In this document: positions 1-9,645 of the stretch, in pieces | How the letters are laid out: every line of letters starts with the position of its first letter | Position numbering within the stretch: the first letter of the stretch is position 1 | Origin: Acidovorax benzenivorans | Lineage (GTDB): Bacteria; Pseudomonadota; Gammaproteobacteria; Burkholderiales; Burkholderiaceae_C | Reading direction: 5' to 3' | Assembly: GCF_028680575.1 (NCBI RefSeq) | Contig: NZ_JAPCKI010000005.1 | Span: 326,661-390,660, forward strand | Length of the DNA: 64,000 nt | Notes under the pieces: model-generated | Seen by the model: only the letters and a program-made list of their open reading frames with translations | Told to the model about the DNA's origin: nothing | Databases searched by the model: none | Position numbers and translations under genes: made by a program

Positions 1-17
1 CGGTTTGGGCGAGCTTA

Positions 18-43
18 TTGTTGTATGTCATCGTACAACATAA
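18..43. promoter_or_regulatory. GntR-type operator palindrome at the left edge
   Basis: The inverted repeat TGTTGTA (19-25) / TACAACA (34-40) has an 8-base spacer. It shares TTGTTGTATG with the palindrome in front of the uronate dehydrogenase gene at 936-950. It sits past the 3' end of the GntR gene, so it probably serves a promoter of genes to the left of the window. Assignment to this regulator is inference from the shared motif. Confidence 0.5.
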
Positions 44-154
44 GTGGGCTTTTGAGCACTGCGGGTAACTACTCATGGGACCAGTGCGCTATACGCGCTG
101 CCCAGGGCGTTGTCATTGCGCGGGGTAGGTGGTGTCGCCATGGGCGGGCTGCCT

Positions 155-883
155 TCAGCCTGCTTCGGCCTGTGCGCGCCGACGGCGCTCACGGCTGTTG
201 GCCAGGTGGGTGCGCATCGCTGCGCGGGCTGCATCAGGGTCCTGGCCCACGATGGCGTCGTAGATGCTTTCGTGCTCGCCATTGACGCGGCGCAGGTACT
301 GCCGACGCTCGTCGTTGGGTGGATCGACCGAGTCCAGCCGTGCGCGTGGAATGATCATGCTGCCCAGCGTGCCCATTAGCTCGGCAAAGTGGCTGTTCTG
401 CGTGGCGCGCGCAATCTCCAGGTGGAACTGGAAGTCTGCCGCCACAGCATCGCGCCCGGCGTCCACGGCCTCGGCCACGGTGTTCAGCGCCTCGCGCATG
501 GTTTTGAGGTTGGCGGGGGTGCGGCGCTGCGCTGCCAGCGCGGCGGCTTCGGTTTCTACGCCAATGCGCAGCTCCAGCACGGCTATCACGTCACGCAGGG
601 TGCTGAACTGGTCTGGCGTGATCTTGAACCCCGGGGCTTGCCCCAGGCCCAGCACAAAGGTGCCAATACCGTGCCGCGTCTCGACCAGCCCCGAGGCCTG
701 CAGCTTGGAAATGGCCTCGCGCACCACCGTGCGGCTGACGTTGAACTCGGCCATGATGGCCGCCTCGGTGGGCAGCTTGTCGCCCAGTGCCAGGCGGCCG
801 TCACGGATGCGGTCGCCCAGGGAGTCCACCAGCTCCAGGGCCAGGGTGCGGGGCTTGCGGCGTGGGGCGATGTCGGTGCTCAT
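155..883 (-). CDS. GntR family (FadR subfamily) regulator of uronate/aldarate genes
   Basis: The 242-residue protein has an N-terminal winged helix-turn-helix at about residues 14-80, including LPTEAAIMAEFNVSRTVVRE, followed by an all-helical FCD ligand-binding domain at about 90-230. Length and architecture are typical of FadR-type GntR repressors such as UxuR and ExuR. It is divergent from the uronate dehydrogenase operon, and a GTTGT-ATG-ACAAC palindrome lies in the shared promoter. The likely role is repression relieved by a hexuronate or a breakdown product. The family call is secure; the effector is inferred from the neighbours. Confidence 0.85.
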   Translation of the reverse strand: MSTDIAPRRKPRTLALELVDSLGDRIRDGRLALGDKLPTEAAIMAEFNVSRTVVREAISKLQASGLVETRHGIGTFVLGLGQAPGFKITPDQFSTLRDVIAVLELRIGVETEAAALAAQRRTPANLKTMREALNTVAEAVDAGRDAVAADFQFHLEIARATQNSHFAELMGTLGSMIIPRARLDSVDPPNDERRQYLRRVNGEHESIYDAIVGQDPDAARAAMRTHLANSRERRRRAQAEAG

Positions 884-935
884 GTCTCGGTGTTATCCCT
901 ATGTGGTGGCTGGGTTGAAAGGAGTACATTGCCTT

Positions 936-950
936 TTGTTGTATGACAAC
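936..950. promoter_or_regulatory. GntR operator in the regulator/udh divergent promoter
   Basis: The perfect inverted repeat GTTGT (938-942) ATG ACAAC (946-950), preceded by TT, lies 55 bases upstream of the uronate dehydrogenase start and 53 bases upstream of the regulator start. It resembles known FadR/UxuR-type boxes and the palindrome at 18-43. It could control both divergent promoters. Confidence 0.6.
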
Positions 951-1004
951 TGATGACGTTCAACCGCTTGTAACGCCACTGTACCAAGAACCTCCGCAAA
1001 AGCC

Positions 1005-1823
1005 ATGCCCTGTCACCCGACGCCGATCCGTTTTCAACGCTTGTTACTGACCGGGGCCGCCGGGGGGCTGGGGTGTGAGTTGCGCGTGCGCCTGAAGGCG
1101 TACTGCACCACCTTGCGCCTGTCCGACATCGCCGACCTGGGCAGCGAGGCGTCCGGCGAAGAGCTGCGCCCCGCGCGCCTGGAAGACGCCAGTGCCATGT
1201 TGCCTCTGCTGGAGGGCGTGGACGCCGTGGTGCACCTGGGTGGCGTGTCCACCGAGCAGCCCTGGGACCCCATCTTGCAGGCCAACATCGTGGGCGCTTA
1301 CAACCTCTATGAAGCCGTTCGCAAGCAGGGCGTCAAACGCGTGGTGTTTGCCAGCTCCAACCACGTGACCGGCTTTTACCGCCAAGACGAGGTGGTGGGC
1401 CTGCGCGACCCGGCGCGGCCCGACGGCCTGTACGGCCTGTCCAAGGCATTTGGCGAAGACCTCTCGCGCTTTTACTTTGACCGCTATGGCATCGAAACCG
1501 TGTGCCTGCGCATCGGCTCATCGTTCCCCGCGCCACGCAACCGCCGCATGCTGGCCACCTGGATGAGCTACGACGACCTGGAGCGCCTGGTGGTGGCCAG
1601 CCTCACGGCGCCAGTGGTGGGCCACAGCATCATTTATGGCATGGGCGACAACACCACCACCTGGTGGGACAACACGCTGGCGCGCCACATCGGCTACCGC
1701 CCTCAAGACAGCTCCGAACCCTTCCGTGCCCAGGTGGAAGCCGCCGACCCTCAGCCTGACCTGACCGACCCCGCCGTGATCTACCAGGGCGGGCCGTTTG
1801 TGCGCACCGGTCCGTTCGAGTGA
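1005..1823 (+). CDS. udh: Uronate dehydrogenase (NAD-dependent epimerase/dehydratase family)
   Basis: The 272-residue extended SDR has the Rossmann motif LLLTGAAGGLG (residues 14-24). The active-site Tyr/Lys lie in YGLSKAFGEDLSRFYF (Y143, K147), with the catalytic Ser in FASSNHVTGFY. This is the profile of bacterial Udh, which oxidises galacturonate or glucuronate to aldaro-lactone with NAD+. It overlaps the next gene (lactonase) by 4 bases at GTGA, so the two are translationally coupled. With the downstream lactonase and galactarate dehydratase it forms the oxidative uronate route. It is the first gene after the operator and probably the operon head. Confidence 0.88.
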   Translation: MPCHPTPIRFQRLLLTGAAGGLGCELRVRLKAYCTTLRLSDIADLGSEASGEELRPARLEDASAMLPLLEGVDAVVHLGGVSTEQPWDPILQANIVGAYNLYEAVRKQGVKRVVFASSNHVTGFYRQDEVVGLRDPARPDGLYGLSKAFGEDLSRFYFDRYGIETVCLRIGSSFPAPRNRRMLATWMSYDDLERLVVASLTAPVVGHSIIYGMGDNTTTWWDNTLARHIGYRPQDSSEPFRAQVEAADPQPDLTDPAVIYQGGPFVRTGPFE

Positions 1824-2713
1824 GCGAGTCCATGGAACTCCTGTTGCCTCACCACCAGGACCAAGTGGGCGAAAGCCCGCTGTGGAGCCCTGCCGAGCAG
1901 GCGCTGTACTGGGTGGACATTGAGGGCCGTGCGCTGCGCCGTCTGCGCTGGGCCGACCGGCAACTGAGCAGCTGGACAACCTCCGAGCGGCTGGCCTGCA
2001 TTGCCTTGCATGCCAGCGGTGGGCTGGTGGCAGGCATGGACACCGGCATCTTCCATCTGCAGCCCGCCGATGACGGCACTCTGGCCTGCACCCTCATCTC
2101 TGCCGTGCAGCACCCGCAATCGGGCATGCGTTTCAATGACGGCCGCTGTGACCGCCAGGGGCGATTCTGGGCTGGCACCATGGTGCGCGACATGTCGCTG
2201 GCGCAGCCAGCGGGCGGCCTGTACCGGCAAGATGCACGCGGCCTCTCGGCGCCGCAGGTGCAAGGCCTGGTCACCCAGAACGGCCTGGCGTTCAGTCCCG
2301 ATGGCGCCACCATGTACCTCAGCGACAGCCACCCCAGCGTGCAGAAGATCTGGGCGCTGGATCTGCATGACGACGGCAGCCTGGGCCCGCGCCGTCTGTT
2401 GGTGGACATGCGCGAGCTGCCTGGTCGGCCCGACGGTGCCGCCATCGACACCGATGGCTGCTACTGGATCTGCGCCAACGACGCTGGCATGGTGCACCGC
2501 TTCACGCCATCGGGCGTGCTGGACCGCTCGCTGGTCGTGCCCGTCAGCAAACCTTCGATGTGCAGTTTTGGCGGGCCCGACATGGACCAGCTGTTCATCA
2601 CCTCCATCCGCCCCGGCCAGCCGCAGGGCAACGATGTGGCCCACGGCGGCGCGGTCTTCGTGACCCGCCCGGGCGCCCAAGGGCTCGCAGAAGCCCCGTA
2701 TCAGCCCGCCTGA
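1820..2713 (+). CDS. SMP-30/gluconolactonase/LRE family lactonase
   Basis: The 297-residue six-bladed beta-propeller of the SMP-30 family probably hydrolyses the galactaro- or glucaro-lactone made by the preceding dehydrogenase. Metal-ligand signatures are visible: GESPLW near the N-terminus (Glu), [18 protein letters not shown] (Asn), [10 protein letters not shown] (Asn) and [14 protein letters not shown] (Asp). The start is GTG at 1820, overlapping the udh stop; an in-frame ATG at 1832 is the alternative. There is no signal peptide, so it is cytosolic. Substrate is inferred from context. Confidence 0.82.
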   Translation: MSESMELLLPHHQDQVGESPLWSPAEQALYWVDIEGRALRRLRWADRQLSSWTTSERLACIALHASGGLVAGMDTGIFHLQPADDGTLACTLISAVQHPQSGMRFNDGRCDRQGRFWAGTMVRDMSLAQPAGGLYRQDARGLSAPQVQGLVTQNGLAFSPDGATMYLSDSHPSVQKIWALDLHDDGSLGPRRLLVDMRELPGRPDGAAIDTDGCYWICANDAGMVHRFTPSGVLDRSLVVPVSKPSMCSFGGPDMDQLFITSIRPGQPQGNDVAHGGAVFVTRPGAQGLAEAPYQPA

Positions 2714-2756
2714 GCGCGGCGCCACCCAACAGATTCAACCCAGGAGACAACGCACC

Positions 2757-3734
2757 ATGAACGTTCCACACCTCTTTGGCCGCGTGGCCATCGCCGCTGG
2801 CATCTTGCTCGGCAGCCTGGCCGCGCAGGCCACCGAGTTCCGCTCGTCGGACATCCACCCCGAGGACTACCCCACCGTGCTGGCCGTGCGCCACATGGGC
2901 GAGACGCTGTCCAAGGCCACGGGTGGCAAGCACAGCATCAAGGTGTATGCCAAGGGTTCGCTCGGCATCGAGAAGGACACCATTGAGCAGACCAAGCTGG
3001 GTGCGATTGCCATGACCCGCGTGAACGTCGCGCCCATGAACAATATCTGCCCCACCACCATGGTGCCCACCATGCCCTTCCTGTTCCGCGACAAGGAACA
3101 CATGCGCAAGGTGCTGGACGGCGCCATCGGCGACGAGATCCTCAAGGACTGCGAGTCGCAGGGTTTTGTGGGGCTGGCGTTCTATGACTCCGGCGCGCGT
3201 TCGATCTACACCGTCAAGAAGCCCATCAAGACCCTCGCTGATGTCAAGGGCCTGAAGGTGCGTGTGCAGCAGAGCGACCTGTGGGTGTCCTTGCTTGAAG
3301 CCATGGGTGCCAACGCCACCCCCATGCCGTTTGGCGAGGTGTACACCGCGCTCAAGACCGGTCTGGTGGACGCCGCCGAGAACAACTACCCCAGCTACGA
3401 AAGCTCGCGCCACTTCGAAGTGGCCAAATACTTCAACAAGACCGAGCATTCCATGGCACCCGAGATCCTGCTGTTCAGCAAGCGGGTGTGGGACACCCTG
3501 AGCGCCGACGAACAAAAGGCCATCCGCGCTGCCGCCAAGGAATCGGTGGGTTTCATGCGCAAGATCTGGGACGAGCGTGAAGAAAAGTCCCTGGCCACCG
3601 TGAAGGCTGCGGGAGCGCAAATCGTCGAAATTGACAAGGTTGCCTTCAAGGCCGCGATGAAGCCGGTGTACGAAAAGTTCCTGAAAGACCCCAAGCTCCA
3701 GGACATGGTCAAGCGCATCGACGCGGTGCAGTGA
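2757..3734 (+). CDS. TRAP transporter substrate-binding protein (DctP family)
   Basis: The 325-residue periplasmic protein has a signal peptide, [20 protein letters not shown] to about residue 25 (AAQA cleavage). The mature DctP fold includes the conserved region around [20 protein letters not shown] and the specificity motif region [21 protein letters not shown] good ribosome-binding site (CAGGAGACAACGCACC) precedes the ATG. It would deliver substrate to the membrane subunits encoded by the next two genes. Its place between lactonase and galactarate dehydratase suggests a hexuronate or aldarate ligand; the sequence alone does not fix this. Confidence 0.87.
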   Translation: MNVPHLFGRVAIAAGILLGSLAAQATEFRSSDIHPEDYPTVLAVRHMGETLSKATGGKHSIKVYAKGSLGIEKDTIEQTKLGAIAMTRVNVAPMNNICPTTMVPTMPFLFRDKEHMRKVLDGAIGDEILKDCESQGFVGLAFYDSGARSIYTVKKPIKTLADVKGLKVRVQQSDLWVSLLEAMGANATPMPFGEVYTALKTGLVDAAENNYPSYESSRHFEVAKYFNKTEHSMAPEILLFSKRVWDTLSADEQKAIRAAAKESVGFMRKIWDEREEKSLATVKAAGAQIVEIDKVAFKAAMKPVYEKFLKDPKLQDMVKRIDAVQ

Positions 3735-3796
3735 CCCTGGCATTCCCTGCCGCAGGGCCGTGTGTCCTGCGGCAGGTCCATCTTTTCGTCTTCTGA

Positions 3797-4294
3797 ATGT
3801 TCTCTATGTACACGCGACTCTGTGCCTTCATCGCGCGCACCTGCCTGCAGCTCGGCGTGGGGGGGCTCGTCCTCCTGGTGTGCGCCGTGCTCTACCAGGT
3901 CATTGGCCGCTACATCTTCAATGACACCCCGACCTGGGCCGAGAGTGGCGCCGTGCTGTTGGTGCTGTACGTGACCATGCTGGGCATGGCCGTGGGCGTG
4001 CGTGATGCGGGCCACATCGGTCTCGAATCCTTTCTGGTGCTGGCTCCCGACTGGCTGCGCACCAAGCTCGAACTGCTGATCCACGCGCTGGTGCTGCTGT
4101 TCGGCATCGTCATGGCCTGGAACTGTGGCGTGCTGGCCGAATCGGTGGCGCCTTACAAGATCCCCACGCTGGGCATCTCTGAAGCCTTCAAATACGTGCC
4201 TCCTGCCATGGCTGGCGTGTTGGTTGCCATGTTCTCGCTGGAACACATCATTGCCATCCTGCACGACGCCGAGGTTGAGCCTGCGTGGCATTGA
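3797..4294 (+). CDS. TRAP transporter small permease (DctQ family)
   Basis: The 165-residue protein has four predicted membrane helices: about 13-35, 47-70 (GAVLLVLYVTMLGMAVGV), 89-110 and 130-150. Size and topology are typical of DctQ. It lies between the binding protein and the large permease in the standard P-Q-M order. It is cytoplasmic-membrane and forms the importer with the DctM subunit. There is no unusual feature. Confidence 0.85.
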   Translation: MFSMYTRLCAFIARTCLQLGVGGLVLLVCAVLYQVIGRYIFNDTPTWAESGAVLLVLYVTMLGMAVGVRDAGHIGLESFLVLAPDWLRTKLELLIHALVLLFGIVMAWNCGVLAESVAPYKIPTLGISEAFKYVPPAMAGVLVAMFSLEHIIAILHDAEVEPAWH

Positions 4295-4340
4295 AACCGT
4301 CGTTTCAGCACCCTAACGTCCCCATAAAGATTCCACCACC

Positions 4341-5633
4341 ATGGCGTTGACCATCCTGTGCGTGAGCTTCACGCTATTGCTGCTGCTGGGCGTGCCCGTG
4401 GCCTTCTCGATCGGCCTGTCTTCGCTGGCCACCATCCTGTACGAAGGCCTGCCGCTGGCCGTGGGCTTTCAGCAAATGATTTCGGGGATGAACCCGTTTT
4501 CGTTCCTGGCGATCCCGTTCTTCATCTTCGCTGGCGAAATCATGATGTACGGCGGCATTGCCGACCGCATCGTCAACTTTGCCAAGAGCGTGGCGGGCCA
4601 TGTGCGCGGTGGCCTGGGCATGAGCAATGTGCTCGCCTGCACGCTGTTCGGTGGTGTCTCGGGCTCGCCCGTGGCCGACGTGTCTGCGATGGGCGCCGTG
4701 CTCATCCCGCAAATGAAAAAAGAGGGCTACCATGCCGACTACGCGGTGAACGTGACCACACATGCATCGCTGGTGGGTGCGCTCATGCCCACGTCGCACA
4801 ACCTCATCATCTTCACGCTGGCTGCGGGCGGCAAGGTGAGCATTGCGGCGCTGATTCTTGCGGGCATCGTGCCTGCGCTGCTGCTCACCATCTGCAACCT
4901 CGCGGCTGCGTACTTCGTGGCCGTCAAGCGCGGCTACCCTGCAGGCACCTTCCCCGGCTGGAAGATCGTGTGGATATCGTTCCGTGCCTCGGTGCCGGGT
5001 TTGGCTGTGGTGGTCATCATCATCGCGGGCATTCTGTCGGGGGCGTTCACGGCCACAGAGTCTGCCTCGGTGGCGGTGGTCTGGGCCCTGGTGCTGTCGG
5101 TCTTCGTCTACAAGAAGCTCACGCGCGAGCAGTTCCTCAAGGCCGCCTCCAAGGCGGTCAAGACCACGGGCACCGTACTGCTGCTGATCGGCATCTCGTC
5201 CATGTTCGGCTACCTGATCGGTCTGTACGGCGTGGCCGAGTTGACGGGCGATGCGCTCAAATCCATGAGCACCTCGCCCTGGGTGATCTTTTTGTGCGTA
5301 AACATCATCCTGTTCGTGCTCGGCACCTTCCTGGACATGGCGGCCACCATCCTCATCTGCACGCCCATCTTCCTGCCCATCTGCCAGCAGTTCGGCATGA
5401 GCACCGAGCAGTTCGGCATCGTCATGCTCATCAACTGCGCGCTGGGCCTGAACACGCCGCCCGTGGGCACCACGCAGTTCATCGGCTGCACCATCGGCGG
5501 CATTTCCGTGGGCGAGGTGATGAAGACCATCTGGCCGTTCTACAGCGCACTCATCGTGGCGCTGATGCTGGTGACCTACGTGCCACAGTTTTCGATGTGG
5601 TTGCCGGACCTGGTGCTGAAGGCCGGTGGATGA
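4341..5633 (+). CDS. TRAP transporter large permease (DctM family)
   Basis: The 430-residue polytopic membrane protein has about 11-12 hydrophobic segments. It shows family hallmarks: the N-terminal [14 protein letters not shown] region, [20 protein letters not shown] (residues 94-113) and the C-terminal [16 protein letters not shown]. It is the sodium-coupled transport subunit of the importer. Its 3' end overlaps the theoretical GTG start of the next open frame, but the dehydratase more likely starts at 5680. Confidence 0.88.
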   Translation: MALTILCVSFTLLLLLGVPVAFSIGLSSLATILYEGLPLAVGFQQMISGMNPFSFLAIPFFIFAGEIMMYGGIADRIVNFAKSVAGHVRGGLGMSNVLACTLFGGVSGSPVADVSAMGAVLIPQMKKEGYHADYAVNVTTHASLVGALMPTSHNLIIFTLAAGGKVSIAALILAGIVPALLLTICNLAAAYFVAVKRGYPAGTFPGWKIVWISFRASVPGLAVVVIIIAGILSGAFTATESASVAVVWALVLSVFVYKKLTREQFLKAASKAVKTTGTVLLLIGISSMFGYLIGLYGVAELTGDALKSMSTSPWVIFLCVNIILFVLGTFLDMAATILICTPIFLPICQQFGMSTEQFGIVMLINCALGLNTPPVGTTQFIGCTIGGISVGEVMKTIWPFYSALIVALMLVTYVPQFSMWLPDLVLKAGG

Positions 5634-5679
5634 GCACGGCCGTGCAAAACGCGAAGCGGACATGAAGAGAACTGACCCC

Positions 5680-7254
5680 ATGCGAGAACCCCTCACCATC
5701 CGCATGCACGCGGACGACAACGTCGCCATCGTCGCCAACGACGGTGGCCTGCCCGCAGGCACGGTGCTGCCCGAGGGCGTGCCGGGCGCGGGCATCATCC
5801 TGCGCGACAAGGTGCCCCAGGGCCACAAGCTAGCGTTGTCGGACATGGCCGAAGGGGATGTGGTGCGCCGCTACAGCGTGCCCATCGGCTACGCGCTCAA
5901 GCCCATCCCGGCAGGCAGCTGGGTGCACGAGCGCCTGCTGCAAATGCCCTCGGCACGCGCGCTGGAGGGCCTGCCCATGGCCACCGTGAAGCCGCCCGTG
6001 CTGGAACCGCTCACGGGCTATACCTTCGAGGGCTACCGCAACGCCGACGGCTCGGTGGGCACGCGCAACATCCTGGCCATCACCACCACAGTGCAGTGTG
6101 TGGCGGGGGTGGTGGCCCTGGCGGTGCGCCGCATCAAGGACGAACTGCTGCCGTTGTATCCGCAGGTTGACGACGTGATCGGCCTGGAGCACACCTATGG
6201 CTGCGGCGTGGCCATTGACGCGCCCGACGCCATCATCCCCATCCGCACGCTGCGCAACATCAGCCTCAATCCCAACTTTGGGGGTGAGGTCATGGTGGTG
6301 AGCCTGGGCTGCGAAAAGCTCCAGCCCGACCGCCTGCTGCCTCCGGGCAGCTTCCCCATCACCGACGAGCGCGATGCGGCGCTGGGGCCCGAGACGGTGT
6401 GCCTGCAGGCCGACGAGCATGTGGGCTTCATGTCCATGCTCGACCACATCGTGCAAAGCGCGCGCCCGCACCTGGAGCGCCTGAACGCGCGCCGCCGCGA
6501 GACCATCCCCGCCAGCGAGCTGGTGCTGGGCGTGCAGTGTGGTGGCAGCGATGCGTTCTCGGGTGTCACCGCCAACCCCGCCGTGGGCTTTTGTGCCGAC
6601 CTGCTGGTGCGCGCCGGAGCCACCGTGATGTTCAGCGAGAACACGGAGGTGCGCGATGCCGTGGAGCAGCTCACCAGCCGCGCGGCCACGCCCGAGGTGG
6701 CCGAATCCATCGTGCGCGAACTGGGCTGGTACGACCGATACCTCGACCGTGGCCGTGTGGACCGCGCAGCCAACACCACGCCGGGCAACAAGGCGGGCGG
6801 GCTGTCCAACATCGCCGAGAAGGCCATGGGCTCCATCATCAAGAGCGGCACCGCGCCTATTGCGCATGTGCTGGCACCTGGCGAGAAACTGCGCCGCGAC
6901 CAGCGCGGCCTGGTGTACGCCGCCACACCCGCCAGCGACTTCATCTGCGGCACGCTGCAGCTGGCTGCGGGCATGAACCTGCATGTGTTCACCACCGGCC
7001 GGGGCACACCCTACGGTCTGGCCGAATGTCCCGTGGTCAAGGTGGCTACGCGCAGCGACCTGGCCCGGCGCTGGCACGACCTGATGGACATCAACGCGGG
7101 CAAGATCGCCGATGGCGAGGCCACCATCGAACAATTGGGCTGGGAGATGTTCCACCTGTTGCTCGACGTGGCCAGCGGCCGCAAGAAGACCTGGGCCGAA
7201 CAGTGGAAGCTGCACAACGCGCTGGTGTTGTTCAATCCCGCACCCGTGACTTGA
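5680..7254 (+). CDS. garD: Galactarate dehydratase (UxaA/GarD family)
   Basis: From the ATG at 5680 the product is 524 residues, matching the 523 of E. coli GarD, which it resembles end to end. An N-terminal SAF domain ([19 protein letters not shown]) is followed by the dehydratase core. Conserved blocks are [68 protein letters not shown] and the C-terminal FNPAPVT. It converts galactarate (or glucarate) to 5-keto-4-deoxy-glucarate using Fe2+. The frame stays open to a GTG at 5626 and an ATG at 5662. I chose 5680 for length and the AAGAGA ribosome-binding-like sequence. It ends the uronate operon. Confidence 0.87.
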   Translation: MREPLTIRMHADDNVAIVANDGGLPAGTVLPEGVPGAGIILRDKVPQGHKLALSDMAEGDVVRRYSVPIGYALKPIPAGSWVHERLLQMPSARALEGLPMATVKPPVLEPLTGYTFEGYRNADGSVGTRNILAITTTVQCVAGVVALAVRRIKDELLPLYPQVDDVIGLEHTYGCGVAIDAPDAIIPIRTLRNISLNPNFGGEVMVVSLGCEKLQPDRLLPPGSFPITDERDAALGPETVCLQADEHVGFMSMLDHIVQSARPHLERLNARRRETIPASELVLGVQCGGSDAFSGVTANPAVGFCADLLVRAGATVMFSENTEVRDAVEQLTSRAATPEVAESIVRELGWYDRYLDRGRVDRAANTTPGNKAGGLSNIAEKAMGSIIKSGTAPIAHVLAPGEKLRRDQRGLVYAATPASDFICGTLQLAAGMNLHVFTTGRGTPYGLAECPVVKVATRSDLARRWHDLMDINAGKIADGEATIEQLGWEMFHLLLDVASGRKKTWAEQWKLHNALVLFNPAPVT

Positions 7255-7255
7255 A

Positions 7256-7375
7256 GTGACACCCCCTGAGTCGCTTCGCGCCTTTCCCCTCTCTCTACGC
7301 GCTGCGCGCTACGGAAGTGGGACGCAGCCAGCGCGGCGGGGCGGCCCTTGCGCGGCTGCCATCGCCTGGGCTGTG
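7256..7375. repeat. Intergenic repeat, copy 1 (CCCCTGAG...GCTTCGC type)
   Basis: The region begins CCCCCTGAGTCGCTTCGCGC and continues with CTACGCGCTGCGCGC, GCGGCGGGGCGGCCCTTGCG and a CTGCC block. The same order of blocks occurs at 14232-14340. Both lie directly after a stop codon and before the next co-oriented gene. It looks like an interspersed non-coding repeat; I see no gene in it. Confidence 0.5.
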
Positions 7376-7467
7376 CCCTTTGCATGCGTTGGGGGTGGCG
7401 CGTAGCGCAATGGATAGCAGAAACCGTGGTCTTGCAGCTTGCGTCCTGGAGCTGCGAGCCTCCTCCC

Positions 7468-7495
7468 ACACAGCCCGTCCTTGCACGGGCTGTGT
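7468..7495 (+). terminator. Perfect 11-bp hairpin before the DMT transporter gene
   Basis: ACACAGCCCGT (7468-7478) pairs perfectly with ACGGGCTGTGT (7485-7495) around a 6-base loop. No T-run follows, so it may be a leader structure of the gene starting at 7518 or a weak terminator of the uronate operon. Confidence 0.35.
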
Positions 7496-7517
7496 CACTA
7501 GAGAGCGCTGAACTCAC

Positions 7518-8447
7518 ATGGGTCACACCCGATTTTCCGACCGCAAGGTCGTGGTGGCGCTGGCGTTGCTGTGTTGCTTGCTGTGGGGCAGCTCGTACCC
7601 AGCCATCAAAACCGGCTATGCCTGGTTTGCCGTCGCCCGCAATGACATCCCCACGCAGCTGGTGTTTGCAGGCTGGCGCTTTCTGGGCGCGGGGCTGATC
7701 TTGCTGGCCTGGGCCGTGGCCACGCGCAAGGCCATCTGGGGTCTGGGGTTGGTGGCCGGGCGCCAGTTGGTGGTGCTGGGCCTGGCACAGACCACGCTGC
7801 AGTACGTGTTCTTCTACGTGGGGCTGGCGCACACCACCGGGGTCAAGGGTTCGATCATGAACGCCACGGGCACGTTTTTCAGCGTGCTGCTGGCGCACTG
7901 GGTCTATCACAACGACCGCCTCAGCCACGCCAAGCTGTGGGGCTGCCTGGTTGGCTTTGCGGGCGTGATGGTCGTCAACCTGGGGCGCGGCACGCTGGAC
8001 CTGGACTTCACGCTGCTGGGCGAAGGCTTTGTGGTGATCGCCGCCCTCGTGCTGGCCGCGGCCAGCATTTACGGCAAGCAGGTGTCGCAGCGCATGGACT
8101 CCGTCGTGATGACGGGCTGGCAGCTGGGCCTGGGCGGTGTGGCGTTGTTGGCCATTGGCTGGTCGCTGGGCGGTTCGCTCGCTGGCTTCACCTGGGGCTC
8201 GACGGTGCTGCTGTTGTACCTGGCGCTGCTGTCGTCGGCCGCGTTCTCGCTGTGGAGCATCTTGCTCAAGCACAACCGCGTGAGCCAGGTCACGGTGTTC
8301 AACTTCACGGTGCCGATCTTCGGCGCAGCGCTGTCGGCACTGTTCCTGGGCGAGGCGCTGTGGGAGTGGAAAAACCTGCTGGCCCTGGTGTTGGTGTGCG
8401 CGGGCATCTGGCTGGTGACGCGCGACGCACCCAACCCCACGAAATAG
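7518..8447 (+). CDS. DMT superfamily transporter (two EamA domains)
   Basis: The 309-residue inner-membrane protein has about ten predicted helices in two EamA repeats (about 10-150 and 160-300). The N-terminus VALALLCCLLWGSSYPAIKT is a typical EamA opening (WG-S-PAIK), and the second half ends VLVCAGIWLVTRD. It is a probable metabolite exporter of unknown substrate. It is followed 9 bases later by the aldose epimerase gene, so they may be co-transcribed. A sugar link is only suggested by that neighbour. Confidence 0.83.
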   Translation: MGHTRFSDRKVVVALALLCCLLWGSSYPAIKTGYAWFAVARNDIPTQLVFAGWRFLGAGLILLAWAVATRKAIWGLGLVAGRQLVVLGLAQTTLQYVFFYVGLAHTTGVKGSIMNATGTFFSVLLAHWVYHNDRLSHAKLWGCLVGFAGVMVVNLGRGTLDLDFTLLGEGFVVIAALVLAAASIYGKQVSQRMDSVVMTGWQLGLGGVALLAIGWSLGGSLAGFTWGSTVLLLYLALLSSAAFSLWSILLKHNRVSQVTVFNFTVPIFGAALSALFLGEALWEWKNLLALVLVCAGIWLVTRDAPNPTK

Positions 8448-8456
8448 ACTCGGCAC

Positions 8457-9569
8457 ATGGCTTACACACTCTCCCGCGACGCATTCCAGCGCGACCTGCA
8501 TGGCCAGCGCACTGACCTGTTCACCCTGCGTGGCGCGGGCGGCCTGCAGGTGGCCGTGAGCAACTACGGCGCCCGCCTGGTGCAGGTGGCGGTGCCCGAC
8601 GGGCAGGGTGGCCTGGCCGATGTGGCGCTGGGCTACGACAGCCTGCAAGGCTTCCTGGAAGGCCAGCTCTCCATGGGCGCATTGATCGGGCGTTGGGCTG
8701 GGCGTTTGCGTGCAGGCACGCTCACCGTGCCGGATGGCTCGCCTTTGCAACTGCCCACCAACAGCGGCCCACACCACCACCATGGTGGGCCGCGTGGCAG
8801 CCGCTTTCAGGTGTTTGCAGTGGATGACGTGCAGGCCGATGCACTTACCCTGAGCCACACCTTCTGCACCCAAGACGACGGCGTACCGGGTGCGGTGCGC
8901 CTGCAGCTTCGCTTGCAGGTCACGGCCGACAACGCGCTCCACATGGCCTGGACGGCCGAGGCGCTGGATGCGCCCACCATGCTGAACCTCACCGGGCATG
9001 CGTTCTTCAACCTAGCGGGCAAGGGCAGCACCCACGGCCACACCTTGCACGTGCCTGCCAGCCGCTATGTGCCGCTGGCAGCCGACGTATGCCCCACCGG
9101 TGCACTGGCTGCGGTGCAGGGCACGCCATTCGACTTCCGCGAGGCCCGCCGTGTGGGCGATGCAGTGGCAGCGCCCAGCGCACAACTGGCCCTGGCCGGC
9201 GGGCTGGACCACTACCTGGTGCTGGACGAACAGGATGCACCTTTTGCACCCCCGTCGTCAGCCATCACCCCACACGGCCTGCGCCTGGCCGCGCTGCTGA
9301 GCGAGCCCGTCAGCCGCCGTGCAATGGAGGTTTGGAGCACCGCGCCCGGTGTGCAGGTCTATGCGGGCCATGGCCTCAAGGCGGACCCGGCGCGGGATCG
9401 GGGCCGTGGCGCGCAGCAGGGCGACTGGCTCTGGCAGCCGGGCGACGGTATCTGCCTGGAACCGATGGAGTACCCCGATGCGCCCAACCACGCGGCCTTC
9501 CCCATGCGCTGGTTGGCGCCCAGGGAGGTGGTGCAGGGCGCGATCGTGTACCGGTTTCGCAGTCTCTGA
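8457..9569 (+). CDS. Aldose 1-epimerase (galactose mutarotase family)
   Basis: The 370-residue beta-sandwich protein interconverts alpha and beta anomers of aldoses. Family features are visible: VSNYGARLVQVAVPDG, GRWAGRLRAG, the histidine-rich substrate region NSGPHHHHGG, the second active-site His in LTGHAFFNLAG (about residue 181) and the probable catalytic Glu in ICLEPMEYPDAPNHAAFP near residue 342. There is no signal peptide. It may support uptake of sugars handled by the neighbouring uronate operon, but that is inference. Confidence 0.85.
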   Translation: MAYTLSRDAFQRDLHGQRTDLFTLRGAGGLQVAVSNYGARLVQVAVPDGQGGLADVALGYDSLQGFLEGQLSMGALIGRWAGRLRAGTLTVPDGSPLQLPTNSGPHHHHGGPRGSRFQVFAVDDVQADALTLSHTFCTQDDGVPGAVRLQLRLQVTADNALHMAWTAEALDAPTMLNLTGHAFFNLAGKGSTHGHTLHVPASRYVPLAADVCPTGALAAVQGTPFDFREARRVGDAVAAPSAQLALAGGLDHYLVLDEQDAPFAPPSSAITPHGLRLAALLSEPVSRRAMEVWSTAPGVQVYAGHGLKADPARDRGRGAQQGDWLWQPGDGICLEPMEYPDAPNHAAFPMRWLAPREVVQGAIVYRFRSL

Positions 9570-9645
9570 GCGCAGGGGTCAACGAGGTCCCCGTTTTTCG
9601 GTATGTCGCGCTACCATGCCCCCAGGTTTTCAACCGAGGTCATTC

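Noticed and set aside
7011..8999. A 662-codon minus-strand open frame
   Set aside because: It is antisense to garD, the DMT transporter and the epimerase; Gln/His/Arg-rich nonsense typical of shadow frames.
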